A stretch of DNA of 27,061 bases, taken from the NCBI GenBank assembly GCA_002430925.1, contig DJDD01000029.1:1-27061 (forward strand). The letters run 5' to 3'. Below are positions 15,861 through 23,322 of the stretch, piece after piece; position 1 is the first letter of the stretch, and each line of letters opens with the position of its first letter. This DNA comes from Flavobacteriales bacterium UBA5933 (GTDB lineage Bacteria > Bacteroidota > Bacteroidia > Flavobacteriales > Weeksellaceae). Both the position numbers and the translations under genes were made by a program. The notes beneath the pieces are model-generated. The model saw only the letters and a program-made list of their open reading frames with translations, had not been told where the DNA came from and did no database searches.

Positions 15861-15915
15861 AAAAAATGTATCTAAAAAACTAAACTACAATATTTTATTT
15901 ATAGATACATTTTTT
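15861..15915 (-). terminator. Probable terminator of the dgt-SMP30 operon
   Basis: Arms AAAAAATGTATCTA (15861-15874) and TAGATACATTTTTT (15902-15915) pair perfectly over 14 bp, but the loop is 27 nt. On the minus strand the stem ends in a U run. It starts 16 nt past the SMP30-like gene. The long loop lowers confidence. Confidence 0.55.
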
Positions 15916-15930
15916 TTTGATATTTATAAA

Positions 15931-16941
15931 TTACTTTGATTTTTCATCCAATACATTCACTCTATACAACGTATCAGTTCCTGTAATGTAAGCAACCTTT
16001 TTCTTTTTGTATTTACCAAACGTTAAATTGGCTACGTTATTAGGAAAATTTATACTTCCTATTTCTTTACCATCAGCAGTTAAAACATGAATAGTTTTTC
16101 CTGCAGCTACCCAAACATTATCATTTTCATCAACTGCAATTCCATCAGGAATACCTTCTTCAAATTGACAAAAAATTCTTCCATTTTTTAAATTCTTATT
16201 CTCGTCTATGTCATAAGCCATTACATTTCGAGTATTATATGGCTTAGGTGTATGCTCTACCTGAGAATCTGCTACATACAACGTCTTTTGATTTTTACTA
16301 AATCCTATTCCATTAGGAGTTACAACTTCTTTTGTATCTAATTTTACAATTTGTTTTGTTTTAGGATTATATCTAAAAACAAATTCTCCTCCTTGTACAG
16401 GAGTTCCTCCATAGCCTTCAGCATCTTTTTTTATACCAAAAAGAGGATCAGTAAACCAAATTTCGCCATCATTATCAATTACTAAATCATTAGGGCTATT
16501 CAACTTCTTATCTCCATATAAATCAACAAGAACAGTCCAATTACCATCTTTTTCAAGACGTTCTATAGCTCTTTTTCCATGAGATGTAGCAACTATTCTA
16601 CCTTTATGATCTACAGCATGTCCATTATGAAATTGTGAAGGAGATAACCATTGTTGTACACCATCTTTTTCTGTCCATTTATAAACTTTGTTACCTACAA
16701 CATCGCTCCAAACAACATCCCCGTTCGGTAGCATAATAGGTCCCTCTGCCCATTTACTGTGATTAGATAAAATTTCGGCCTCTGTATTTTTAGAAATTAT
16801 AGTGTAAAAATTTGCATCTGAAGACACTACATCTAATTTAATAGTTTTATTCACTTCCTGCGAAAAAACTCCGTTTGATAATAAGAGAGACAGTATTAAA
16901 ATGCCTTTCCCATTTTTCAAATTATATTTATTTATTTTCAT
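15931..16941 (-). CDS. Exported SMP-30/gluconolactonase family protein
   Basis: 336 residues. An N-terminal hydrophobic segment (GILILSLLLSNGVFSQ) is a signal peptide. The rest is a six-bladed beta-propeller of the SMP-30/luciferase-regenerating-enzyme-like family. The metal site is complete: E66 in WAEGPIMLP, N151 in NSPNDLVID, N210 in VVTPNGIGFS, and D266 in GIPDGIAVD. These enzymes hydrolyse sugar lactones or related esters with a divalent metal. It starts 9 nt after an acetyltransferase gene and is probably co-transcribed with it. Exact substrate unknown. Confidence 0.92.
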   Translation of the reverse strand: MKINKYNLKNGKGILILSLLLSNGVFSQEVNKTIKLDVVSSDANFYTIISKNTEAEILSNHSKWAEGPIMLPNGDVVWSDVVGNKVYKWTEKDGVQQWLSPSQFHNGHAVDHKGRIVATSHGKRAIERLEKDGNWTVLVDLYGDKKLNSPNDLVIDNDGEIWFTDPLFGIKKDAEGYGGTPVQGGEFVFRYNPKTKQIVKLDTKEVVTPNGIGFSKNQKTLYVADSQVEHTPKPYNTRNVMAYDIDENKNLKNGRIFCQFEEGIPDGIAVDENDNVWVAAGKTIHVLTADGKEIGSINFPNNVANLTFGKYKKKKVAYITGTDTLYRVNVLDEKSK

Positions 16942-16950
16942 GATTTTAAA

Positions 16951-17403
16951 TTAAAAATTCACGGAAACATTAATCCATTCAGGATCAAAATCTGCATTGT
17001 ATTTTTTATAAAAATTAATTGCTGGCTCATTCCAATCTAAAACTTGCCATACCATTCCATGGTAATTATTTTTTTTAGCAAAAAGTACCAGTTCATCCAA
17101 TAATAATTTCCCTAATCCAGCTCCTCGCATTTTTTCTGTTACAATCAAATCTTCTAGGTATAATCGGCGACCTTTCCATGTAGAATATCTATCATAATGC
17201 AATGCTATTCCTTGCACTTCTCCATTTACTTCTGCAACTAAAGATCCCCATATAGGATTTTCTCCAAAACCACATTGTTGCATTTCTTTTAATGTAACTG
17301 TAACTTGTTCTGGGGCTTTTTCGTACAATGCTAACTCTTTTATTAATTCTAAAATTCTTGGGCAATCTTCTATTTTTGCCTCTCTAATTATAATATTCTT
17401 CAT
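16951..17403 (-). CDS. GNAT-family N-acetyltransferase (diamine acetyltransferase-like)
   Basis: 150 residues. LALYEKAPEQV in the first quarter, GRRLYLEDLIVTEKMRGAGL with the following GK (motif A) and WQVLDWNEPAINFYKKYNA (motif B) match the spermidine/spermine and thialysine acetyltransferase (SSAT) group of GNAT proteins. That suggests acetylation of a polyamine or a small amine such as thialysine; family resemblance alone does not settle it. It lies 19 nt after dgt and 9 nt before the SMP30-like gene, so all three probably share a transcript. Confidence 0.9.
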   Translation of the reverse strand: MKNIIIREAKIEDCPRILELIKELALYEKAPEQVTVTLKEMQQCGFGENPIWGSLVAEVNGEVQGIALHYDRYSTWKGRRLYLEDLIVTEKMRGAGLGKLLLDELVLFAKKNNYHGMVWQVLDWNEPAINFYKKYNADFDPEWINVSVNF

Positions 17404-17422
17404 GATTAAAAATTCATTATCA

Positions 17423-18790
17423 TTATATCGTCATTCCTATCTCAATTCCTTTTATTCTACGATATAATTCTGTTGCATAATTATCTGTCATTCCAGACAC
17501 ATAATCCAAAATCCCCATAACTTTTTGATATTCTGTCCCTTTTTCATACAAAAATTGTATCGGGACTAATCGTAAAGCTTTTCTTTCAAATGTTTTTCTT
17601 TCTCCTTCATCTTTTAAAATAGGAGGAATAAATTGTGAAAGTAATTCAGACATTACATTGTAACCAGCATTTTCTATTTCTAAAACAGAACGATGATTAT
17701 AAATATTTTCTCGAGAAAAACGTTGAATTTCAGTTAAAACTTTTTTTGTTTCGTTTACTGTCTCATCTTTTATAATATCTAATAAAGCTGTATTAAATTC
17801 TCCTTTGACAATTTTTTCAAAATTTTCTTGATAAACTTCAACAGATTTTTGAGTTAAAAGATTAATTGATTTTGCTCTTAAATAAGCAATTCTATCATTT
17901 TTATCAGAAATGGATTTTAAATTTAGTTTTGTTTTTTCTATTTGTTCAGGACTTAAAGATTCAACTAAATTCAAAAATAATTTTCTACATTTATCATGAT
18001 CAATAATTCCTAAGCGTTGAGAATCCTCTACATCAATTATGGAATAGCAAATATCATCAGCAGCTTCTACCAACCATACAAAAGGATGACGCTTATAAAT
18101 AATCGGAGAACCTTGTTCTAAAATCATATTTGTTTTTTCAGCTATAGTCTGAAATGCTTCTTTTTGAGCTTGAAAAAAACCAAATTTTTTACGATGAAGC
18201 TGTGATTTATCTTTTGCTATTGATTCACAAGGATATTTTGCAATTGCTGCTAGTGTAGAATAAGTTAAACGCAGTCCTCCTTCGGATTTCCCATTCTGTT
18301 GCTGTGTAAGGATTCGAATTGCATTTGCATTACCTTCAAAATTAATTAAATCTGACCATTCCGCTTCAGTAAAAAAATGTTTTAGCTCAGCTTCATTTCG
18401 ATCAAAATAAGATGCTATTGCATCTTCACCTGAATGACCAAAAGCAGGATTCCCTATATCATGACATAAACAAGCTGCAGAAATTACGTCGTGAATACTA
18501 TAATTATAAAAATCATAGGATTTTTCTGATAAATTATAATTTGAAGTGATAAACTTTCCTATTAAATTTCCCATTGATCGACCAACAGATGAAACTTCCA
18601 ATGAATGTGTTAATCTATTATGTACAAAAACACTTCCAGGCAATGGGAAAACTTGAGTTTTATTTTGTAATCGACGAAATGCTGATGAAAAGATTATTCG
18701 ATCATAATCTCTTTGAAATTCTGATCTAGAATCACTTGTATCGTTTGTATTACTCCTCTGATTGGTATATATATGATTTAAGTTATCCAT
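17423..18790 (-). CDS. dgt: Deoxyguanosinetriphosphate triphosphohydrolase (dNTPase)
   Basis: 455 residues, the expected size. It hydrolyses dGTP (and often other dNTPs) to the nucleoside and triphosphate. HD-domain metal ligands are visible: H62 in NRLTHSLEV, H110-D111 in CLCHDIGNPAFGHSGE, and the downstream VEAADDICYSIID. DRIIFSSAFRRLQNKTQVFP is the family's N-terminal signature. First gene of the apparent dgt-GNAT-SMP30 operon. A near-match to the -7 box lies upstream, but I cannot place a clear promoter. Confidence 0.96.
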   Translation of the reverse strand: MDNLNHIYTNQRSNTNDTSDSRSEFQRDYDRIIFSSAFRRLQNKTQVFPLPGSVFVHNRLTHSLEVSSVGRSMGNLIGKFITSNYNLSEKSYDFYNYSIHDVISAACLCHDIGNPAFGHSGEDAIASYFDRNEAELKHFFTEAEWSDLINFEGNANAIRILTQQQNGKSEGGLRLTYSTLAAIAKYPCESIAKDKSQLHRKKFGFFQAQKEAFQTIAEKTNMILEQGSPIIYKRHPFVWLVEAADDICYSIIDVEDSQRLGIIDHDKCRKLFLNLVESLSPEQIEKTKLNLKSISDKNDRIAYLRAKSINLLTQKSVEVYQENFEKIVKGEFNTALLDIIKDETVNETKKVLTEIQRFSRENIYNHRSVLEIENAGYNVMSELLSQFIPPILKDEGERKTFERKALRLVPIQFLYEKGTEYQKVMGILDYVSGMTDNYATELYRRIKGIEIGMTI

Positions 18791-18833
18791 AAATTAATCT
18801 AGATGAAACGAATTTAGCTAATATTTAGTCCAA

Positions 18834-18863
18834 AAAAATCTGAATATTGACATTCAGATTTTT
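18834..18863 (-). terminator. Intrinsic terminator after the 162-residue exported protein gene
   Basis: Perfect 12-bp stem AAAAATCTGAAT / ATTCAGATTTTT with a six-nt loop, ending in a U run on the minus strand. It lies 5 nt past the stop at 18868 and separates that gene from dgt. Confidence 0.85.
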
Positions 18864-18867
18864 ATGT

Positions 18868-19356
18868 TTATTTTATTACTGTAATTTTGTTTATAAAATT
18901 ATCATCAGATACATACTCATTAGTAGTAATATTAAAATAGTAAGCAATATTATTAAATAATATTAAAATAGTTTTAATATGATAATTAATTCCTTCAAAA
19001 AGAATTTTACTATTAGATATAACTCCTTCTCCTAATTCATCATTTCTAAAAAAAATTGTACTTTCATTTAATTTTATCGACAATTTGTACTCTGTTTGTA
19101 AATATTCTCTTTTAAAAATTAATTTTTGCTCATCACTAAAATTATTAATTTTATTTTTATATTCATTTATAGTAACTGAATAATTCTGTAATATTGAAGA
19201 ATCAATATAATTACAAGAATAATTATCTAAATTTTCAATTGTTCTTGTATATATTAATTTACATGGTATTGAAAAATTAAAATCAACAACTTTATTATTA
19301 ATTTGGGAAAAAGTTTGATAACTTAACATTAATAAAAAAAATTCAAAATACTTCAT
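18868..19356 (-). CDS. Small exported protein of unknown function
   Basis: 162 residues. MKYFEFFLLMLSYQTFSQ is a signal peptide. The mature part is rich in Asn, Ile and Tyr with two cysteines (IPCKL, YSCNY) about 15 residues apart that could form a disulfide. No recognisable domain. The G+C content is even lower than in neighbouring core genes. It starts 9 nt after the 144-residue membrane protein and ends the run of genes that begins with lemA. The pairing with that membrane protein may be functional, but nothing in either sequence says how. Confidence 0.75.
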   Translation of the reverse strand: MKYFEFFLLMLSYQTFSQINNKVVDFNFSIPCKLIYTRTIENLDNYSCNYIDSSILQNYSVTINEYKNKINNFSDEQKLIFKREYLQTEYKLSIKLNESTIFFRNDELGEGVISNSKILFEGINYHIKTILILFNNIAYYFNITTNEYVSDDNFINKITVIK

Positions 19357-19365
19357 ACTATAATT

Positions 19366-19800
19366 CTATGTTATTTTAATTTTATAATTAATATTTATTT
19401 TAAATAGTATAAAAGTAATGATAAAAATTAATATAAAAATCCATAAACATTCTATAAAAATAAATGGTAAATAGTAGTTAAATACTTTATCATAAAAACT
19501 CAAATCACCAGCAGCTATCTCTGCAATATTAGTCGGGATAACATATTCACCTGGACTTCCAAATATAGGTAAACTTACATTTTCAATTCCAGAATAATCT
19601 TTATCAAATAAATAATTATAATAGACTAAATATCCTGTATTAGGATTTACTATTTGGCTATTTTTATAACTCGTATCAAACCCACCAAATAACAAAGTAA
19701 TAATTAATAACGCTAAAAATGAAATAAATAAAGATTTCATAATCAAAGCATTATTAATCTTAACTTTTTCTTTATTAATTATTATTTCTTTTTTTTCCAT
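19366..19800 (-). CDS. Small inner-membrane protein with two membrane segments, unknown function
   Basis: 144 residues from the ATG at 19798-19800; a TTG at 19818 would overlap the upstream gene and is rejected. The charged N-terminus (EKKEIIINKEKVKI) is cytoplasmic. The first membrane segment is SLFISFLALLIITLLFGG and the second LPFIFIECLWIFILIFIITF. Between them lies a periplasmic loop of about 65 residues containing PNTGYLVYYNYLFD and LPIFGSPGEYVIP. I do not recognise the family. It starts 11 nt after the TPM-domain gene, so it is probably the fourth gene of that transcript. Confidence 0.75.
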   Translation of the reverse strand: MEKKEIIINKEKVKINNALIMKSLFISFLALLIITLLFGGFDTSYKNSQIVNPNTGYLVYYNYLFDKDYSGIENVSLPIFGSPGEYVIPTNIAEIAAGDLSFYDKVFNYYLPFIFIECLWIFILIFIITFILFKININYKIKIT

Positions 19801-19811
19801 AAATAGATTTT

Positions 19812-20597
19812 CTACCAACTTCCTGAAGCTCCGCCGCCGCCAAAACTTCCTCCGCCGAAGCCTCCAAAACCTCCACCAGAAGAACCTCCACCGAAACCGC
19901 TTCCGCTTCCGAAAATTGAACTACCTGAATTCATTATAATAACATCATCAAAGAAACCTTTTCTTCTACCTCTGTTATTTCCTCCATTATTTCCTCTTCC
20001 TCTACCAATGATGAAAAATAAAAAGATTAAGAATATAATAATAAAAATTATAGATCCTATATCAACATCAGAATCATCTTTTTTATCATTTTTATATTTC
20101 CCCGCAAATGCTTTAAAAATTGTATCAACACCGGCATTAATACCTTCAGCATAATTACCTTCTTTAAAATAAGGAATTATTACATTATCTATAATAGATT
20201 TATTAACAGTAGGTGGTAAATATATTTGCGCACTATAACCAGTTCTTATCGTGATTTTTCTATCTTCAAGACTTAAAACTATTACAACACCATTATCTTT
20301 TCCTTTAGTTCCTACTCCCCAATTTTCTCCTATTTCATTTGCAAAAGATTCTAACGGATAACCATCTAAAGATTTTACAGTAAGTACTAATATCTGAGTT
20401 GAAGTGGAATCATCGTAAGCAACTAATTTATTTTCTAAATCATTTAACTGTTTTGCATCAAAAATCTGAGCATAATCCTGCACTAATCTTTTAGGAGGAT
20501 TTTTCATATTCACTAATTGCTCTGGTGTTTGACCAAATGCAATAAAAATGGAAAATAAAAAAGTTATTATAAAATATCTAGCTGTAGCTAATTTCAT
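19812..20597 (-). CDS. TPM-domain membrane protein (YgcG-like) with Gly-rich tail
   Basis: 261 residues. Signal peptide or anchor YFIITFLFSIFIAFGQ, then a TPM domain (about 35-165: LVQDYAQIFDAKQLNDLENK, ENWGVGTKGKDNGVVIVLSL, IRTGYSAQIYLPPTV). A membrane segment follows (IGSIIFIIIFLIFLFFIIG) and then an Arg/Gly linker and a Gly/Ser/Phe-rich C-terminus of about 45 residues ending GASGSW. The TPM domain (TLP18.3/Psb32/MOLO-1) is a phosphatase-like fold found in envelope proteins and in plant photosystem II repair. The Gly-rich tail is a standard feature of bacterial members. Its start overlaps the end of the second TPM gene by 20 nt. Membrane-associated, with the TPM domain outside the cytoplasm. 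Confidence 0.93.
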   Translation of the reverse strand: MKLATARYFIITFLFSIFIAFGQTPEQLVNMKNPPKRLVQDYAQIFDAKQLNDLENKLVAYDDSTSTQILVLTVKSLDGYPLESFANEIGENWGVGTKGKDNGVVIVLSLEDRKITIRTGYSAQIYLPPTVNKSIIDNVIIPYFKEGNYAEGINAGVDTIFKAFAGKYKNDKKDDSDVDIGSIIFIIIFLIFLFFIIGRGRGNNGGNNRGRRKGFFDDVIIMNSGSSIFGSGSGFGGGSSGGGFGGFGGGSFGGGGASGSW

Positions 20598-21018
20598 CTG
20601 GTAATTCGTTTACATCATCCTCTTGATAAGGAAAGTATTTTTTTAAAGCTTTACCTGTTTTTTTTACTCCTTGGCAAAGTCCTTTTACATAATCTTCTTT
20701 TTGAAAATATGAAATAACTTCTTCTTTTATTTCATCCCAAAAATCATCTGGAGTTACATTATGAATTCCTTTATCTCCAATAATTGTAAAAAAATGATCT
20801 GAAGGAGATACATGAAACAAAACACCATTTCGATCTTTTGTTTTATGCATTTCTAAGGTTTCAAACACTTCTAAAGCTTTCTGAAAATGATCAGATGAAG
20901 ATTCGAATTCTATGTGAATTCGAATCTCTCCACTTGTATTTTTTTCCGCTTTCTGAATGGCTTCAATTATTTTATTTTCATCTTTTGAAGAAAGAAACTT
21001 ATTTTTCTTTTTTCCCAT
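20578..21018 (-). CDS. Soluble TPM-domain protein
   Basis: 146 residues. FLSSKDENKIIEAIQKAEKN is followed by the TPM core (TSGEIRIHIEFESS, NGVLFHVSPSDHFFTIIGDK, YVKGLCQGVKKTGKAL). There is no signal peptide or membrane segment, unlike the partner TPM protein, so it is probably cytoplasmic. It lies 19 nt after lemA and overlaps the next TPM gene. The LemA-TPM-TPM order is conserved in many Bacteroidota. Its biochemical role is not established. Confidence 0.92.
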   Translation of the reverse strand: MGKKKNKFLSSKDENKIIEAIQKAEKNTSGEIRIHIEFESSSDHFQKALEVFETLEMHKTKDRNGVLFHVSPSDHFFTIIGDKGIHNVTPDDFWDEIKEEVISYFQKEDYVKGLCQGVKKTGKALKKYFPYQEDDVNELPDEISYS

Positions 21019-21037
21019 ACTGATGATTTTATTTTTA

Positions 21038-21640
21038 TTAAAATTCTACTTTCGGAGCATTTTCAGTTCCTGCTGCAGCTTTAAAATAACCTTTTTTAGT
21101 AGCTCCTGTAAAACCAGCAATTAAACTATTAGGAAAAGTAACAATCATAGAATTGTATTTTTCAGCTTCATCATTATATTTTTTTCTTTCAAATAAAACT
21201 TCTTGTTCTATACTTGATAACTCAGCTTGTAAAGAAGTAAAATTTTGATTGAATTTAATATCTGGATATTTCTCTACTGAAACTAATAAACGACTCAATG
21301 TAGAACCTAATTGATCCTGTGCTGCTTGGAATTTTGCAATATTTTCGTCGGTTAATTGAGATGCATCATCAATTTTAATCTGATTTGAAGTTGCTTTTGC
21401 ACGTGCATCTATAACTGCTGTTAATGTTTCTTTTTCCATATTAGCAGCTCCTTTTACAGTATTAACTAAATTAGGAACTAAATCTGATCTTTTTTGATAT
21501 GTATTTTCAACATTCGACCATTGTTTTTGTACAGCTTGATCTGTTGTTTTTATTGAATTAGAAATTCCAACACCCCAAAAAAATATTCCTGCTATAATTA
21601 GAAGTATAATACCTCCAAAAAGACATCCTTTGTTTTTCAT
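21038..21640 (-). CDS. lemA: LemA family protein
   Basis: 200 residues, the usual size. One N-terminal membrane segment (about 6-25, IILLIIAGIFFWGVGI) is followed by the helical LemA core: VQKQWSNVENTYQKRSDLVP, NTVKGAANMEKETLTAV, YPDIKFNQNFTSLQAELSSI and a PNSLIAGF segment. LemA proteins are membrane-anchored helical-bundle proteins of uncertain function. First gene of the LemA-TPM-TPM run. Confidence 0.95.
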   Translation of the reverse strand: MKNKGCLFGGIILLIIAGIFFWGVGISNSIKTTDQAVQKQWSNVENTYQKRSDLVPNLVNTVKGAANMEKETLTAVIDARAKATSNQIKIDDASQLTDENIAKFQAAQDQLGSTLSRLLVSVEKYPDIKFNQNFTSLQAELSSIEQEVLFERKKYNDEAEKYNSMIVTFPNSLIAGFTGATKKGYFKAAAGTENAPKVEF

Positions 21641-21685
21641 AATAATTTATTTTTATAAAAATAATTAATTTTATGTTTATATTAA

Positions 21686-21693
21686 CAAAAATA
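21686..21693 (-). promoter_or_regulatory. -7 box (TATTTTTG) of the lemA operon
   Basis: Perfect TAnnTTTG 45 nt before the lemA ATG. It overlaps the U tract of the terminator at 21696-21718. A TTTG lies 24 nt further upstream, slightly beyond the usual -33 spacing. Confidence 0.45.
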
Positions 21694-21695
21694 AA

Positions 21696-21718
21696 GCCGA
21701 GTTAAAATATAACTCGGC
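21696..21718 (-). terminator. Terminator of the 155-residue conserved gene
   Basis: Perfect 9-bp stem GCCGAGTTA / TAACTCGGC with a five-nt loop. The minus strand continues as a U-rich run. It lies 12 nt past the stop at 21730. Confidence 0.9.
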
Positions 21719-21729
21719 AAATTACTTTA

Positions 21730-22197
21730 TTAATTTAATAATGTTTTAGCCCAACTTTCTTCTAATGGAACTAACCAGCTATGTTTAAATTCTTTTAAAC
21801 TAGAAATTCCATTATTAAAAACATTTACATTTTTCATAGCTCCTTCTTTTACCTTTTGTTTAAAAACAGGTAATTTATCAATTATAATATGTTGATTTTC
21901 TTCATAAGACACTAACATTCTATTCAATAAATCCAAAGAGTATTCTGCATCAATTTCTCTCACTAACTTTGTTAATTTATCAATAGAACAGCCACTTGCT
22001 GCAGCCTGATTTTCATCAACACCTACAACTATAAATTGATCGTAAGGTAAATCAAAACTAGCTAATAATTCTGCTCCATGTGCATTCCAAACAGCTATAA
22101 AATTATTTAGCTTTTGTGTTATATTTTCTTTTTCTGAATAAGAAAATTTTCTACTAGCCTGAAAAATCCAAATTCTTGAATCGTCTGATAAATTCAT
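21730..22197 (-). CDS. Conserved Bacteroidota protein (often mislabelled 'ABC transporter ATPase')
   Basis: 155 residues. It opens with DDSRIWIFQASRKFSYSE and contains FIAVWNAHGAELLASFDLPY, ASGCSIDKLTKLVREID and a VFNN/WLVPLEESW end. All are typical of a small protein family restricted, as far as I know, to Bacteroidota. Database entries frequently call this family an ABC transporter ATPase, but there is no Walker A, no Walker B and no LSGGQ in this sequence, so that name is not supported. The invariant-looking Cys in SGCS and the WxxHG segment may be functional. Monocistronic, with its own -7 box and terminator. Function unknown. Confidence 0.85.
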   Translation of the reverse strand: MNLSDDSRIWIFQASRKFSYSEKENITQKLNNFIAVWNAHGAELLASFDLPYDQFIVVGVDENQAAASGCSIDKLTKLVREIDAEYSLDLLNRMLVSYEENQHIIIDKLPVFKQKVKEGAMKNVNVFNNGISSLKEFKHSWLVPLEESWAKTLLN

Positions 22198-22222
22198 TTT
22201 TTAAGTTTTTTATCTCTTCTTT

Positions 22223-22230
22223 CAAATATA
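22223..22230 (-). promoter_or_regulatory. -7 box (TATATTTG) for the 155-residue gene
   Basis: Perfect TAnnTTTG 25 nt before the ATG at 22197. No -33 element at normal spacing. Confidence 0.45.
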
Positions 22231-22258
22231 CAAAATAATTCATGGAGATTATAAAAAG

Positions 22259-22289
22259 AAAAGAGAGAACAAAAATTGTCCTCTCTTTT
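22259..22289 (-). terminator. Terminator of the cold-shock operon
   Basis: Stem AAAAGAGAG / CTCTCTTTT extended by ACAA/TTGT beyond one mismatch, with an AAA loop, starting 22 nt past the small cold-shock gene. The minus strand continues with U residues. Confidence 0.75.
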
Positions 22290-22311
22290 GATAAAAAAAC
22301 TATGAATAAAA

Positions 22312-22503
22312 TTATATTTTTTTTACGTTAGCGGCCATAAGACCTTTTTTACCTTTTTCTAAATCAAAAGTAACTTTATCATTTTCTTGGATATTATCAA
22401 TTAATCCTGTAACGTGAACGAAAACATCTTCTCCACCGTTAGCATCAGAAATGAAACCAAAACCTTTTGATTCATTAAAGAATTTTACAATTCCTTCTTG
22501 CAT
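22312..22503 (-). CDS. CspA-family cold-shock protein
   Basis: 63 residues, a single cold-shock domain. The nucleic-acid binding motifs RNP1 (KGFGFI) and RNP2 (DVFVHV) are intact, preceded by GIVKFFNES. These small proteins bind single-stranded RNA and DNA and melt RNA structure in the cytoplasm. It is slightly shorter than E. coli CspA (70). It lies 19 nt after a second, longer cold-shock gene, so the pair forms one operon under a shared long leader. Confidence 0.96.
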   Translation of the reverse strand: MQEGIVKFFNESKGFGFISDANGGEDVFVHVTGLIDNIQENDKVTFDLEKGKKGLMAANVKKI

Positions 22504-22522
22504 TTGTATATATTTAATTAAA

Positions 22523-22942
22523 TTATTTTTTCACTATTTGCGTAGCTCTAAAACCTTTTTCGCTTATCGCTTTTTTGAACTCTACTTTATCTCCAACTTT
22601 TAATAATTCTTTTGATTCTTTGAAATGAAAGAATATTTTATCATTAGAATTTAGTACTTTGATAAAGCCAAAACCTTTAGAATCATTATAATTATCTACA
22701 ATACCACTAATAAAAACATCTTTATCTGATTTTGTTTCAAGTTTTAATAAATCTTCTTCTTTATTTTGTAAATGTGGAGGTACATCTGTAAAGTTACCTA
22801 AAACATCAACATAAACAATCATTTCTTCTAATGATTTTCCTTTGTTATTGTTTTCTTTACGATCTTCTCTTTTGCTTAACTTTTCTAATCGTTTTAGCGC
22901 TTTCTTTTTATTTTTTTCTTTTTTAGATGTTGAATCTGCCAT
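22523..22942 (-). CDS. Cold-shock domain protein with basic N-terminal extension
   Basis: 139 residues from the ATG at 22940-22942; a TTG at 22966 is rejected. Residues 1-40 are very Lys/Arg-rich (SKKEKNKKKALKRLEKLSKR) and likely bind RNA or ribosomes. A conserved middle segment follows (GKSLEEMIVYVDVLGNFTDV with PPHLQN). The C-terminal 75-139 is a cold-shock domain with RNP1 as KGFGFIKV and RNP2 as KIFFHF, in which Ile-Phe-Phe replaces the usual Val-Phe-Val. This three-part layout is typical of a Bacteroidota family. Co-transcribed with the short CspA-type gene. Confidence 0.92.
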   Translation of the reverse strand: MADSTSKKEKNKKKALKRLEKLSKREDRKENNNKGKSLEEMIVYVDVLGNFTDVPPHLQNKEEDLLKLETKSDKDVFISGIVDNYNDSKGFGFIKVLNSNDKIFFHFKESKELLKVGDKVEFKKAISEKGFRATQIVKK

Positions 22943-23190
22943 AAATGGATATAATATTTTGTTCAACTTAAAAATTCAAGTTGATGATTAAAACATAATT
23001 GTTATACAGAGAAAATACGAAATTTAAATTCTAAATATCATTTACACATAAATTTTATATTTATGTATAATTTTTAGAAGTACAGAAATTAATGAAATGA
23101 GTTGACTATTGTCAAAAAATAAATTAAAAAAAGTAAATTTAAGAATATTAATACTCTTTGTAAATTTCAAGATTAAATCTTGTCTCTAAT
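22943..23190 (-). other. Putative long structured 5' leader of the cold-shock operon
   Basis: The 380-nt gap upstream of the cold-shock genes contains no open reading frame I would support. A -7 box at 23197-23204 would give a leader of about 240 nt. Small hairpins occur within it: CAAGAT/ATCTTG (23168-23182), TTGAC/GTCAA (23102-23115) and ACATAAAT/ATTTATGT (23046-23066). Long structured leaders are a hallmark of cold-shock genes such as E. coli cspA. A transcript from here is inference. Confidence 0.4.
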
Positions 23191-23196
23191 ATTCGA

Positions 23197-23204
23197 CAAA
23201 GGTA
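23197..23204 (-). promoter_or_regulatory. Candidate -7 box (TACCTTTG) of the cold-shock operon
   Basis: Perfect TAnnTTTG on the minus strand, the only exact match in the right orientation that I found in this gap. No -33 partner seen. Confidence 0.35.
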
Positions 23205-23266
23205 TAACTTATAATTGTAAAAGCCTATTTTTTAATCATTAATATTATTTAAGGTCTACAAAAAAG

Positions 23267-23298
23267 AAATCGAGCGACTTAAAAAAGTCGCTCGATTT
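23267..23298. terminator. Strong intrinsic terminator after the CCG-domain Fe-S gene
   Basis: Perfect 14-bp stem AAATCGAGCGACTT / AAGTCGCTCGATTT with an AAAA loop, flanked by A/T runs on both sides. It lies 25 nt past the stop at 23323 and closes the right-hand cluster. Confidence 0.93.
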
Positions 23299-23322
23299 TG
23301 ATATTTTTTTATACTAAAGGTC

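Noticed and set aside
22967..23266. A small protein gene in the gap before the cold-shock operon
   Set aside because: I found no open frame with a plausible start and non-random composition on either strand; frames are short and stop-rich.
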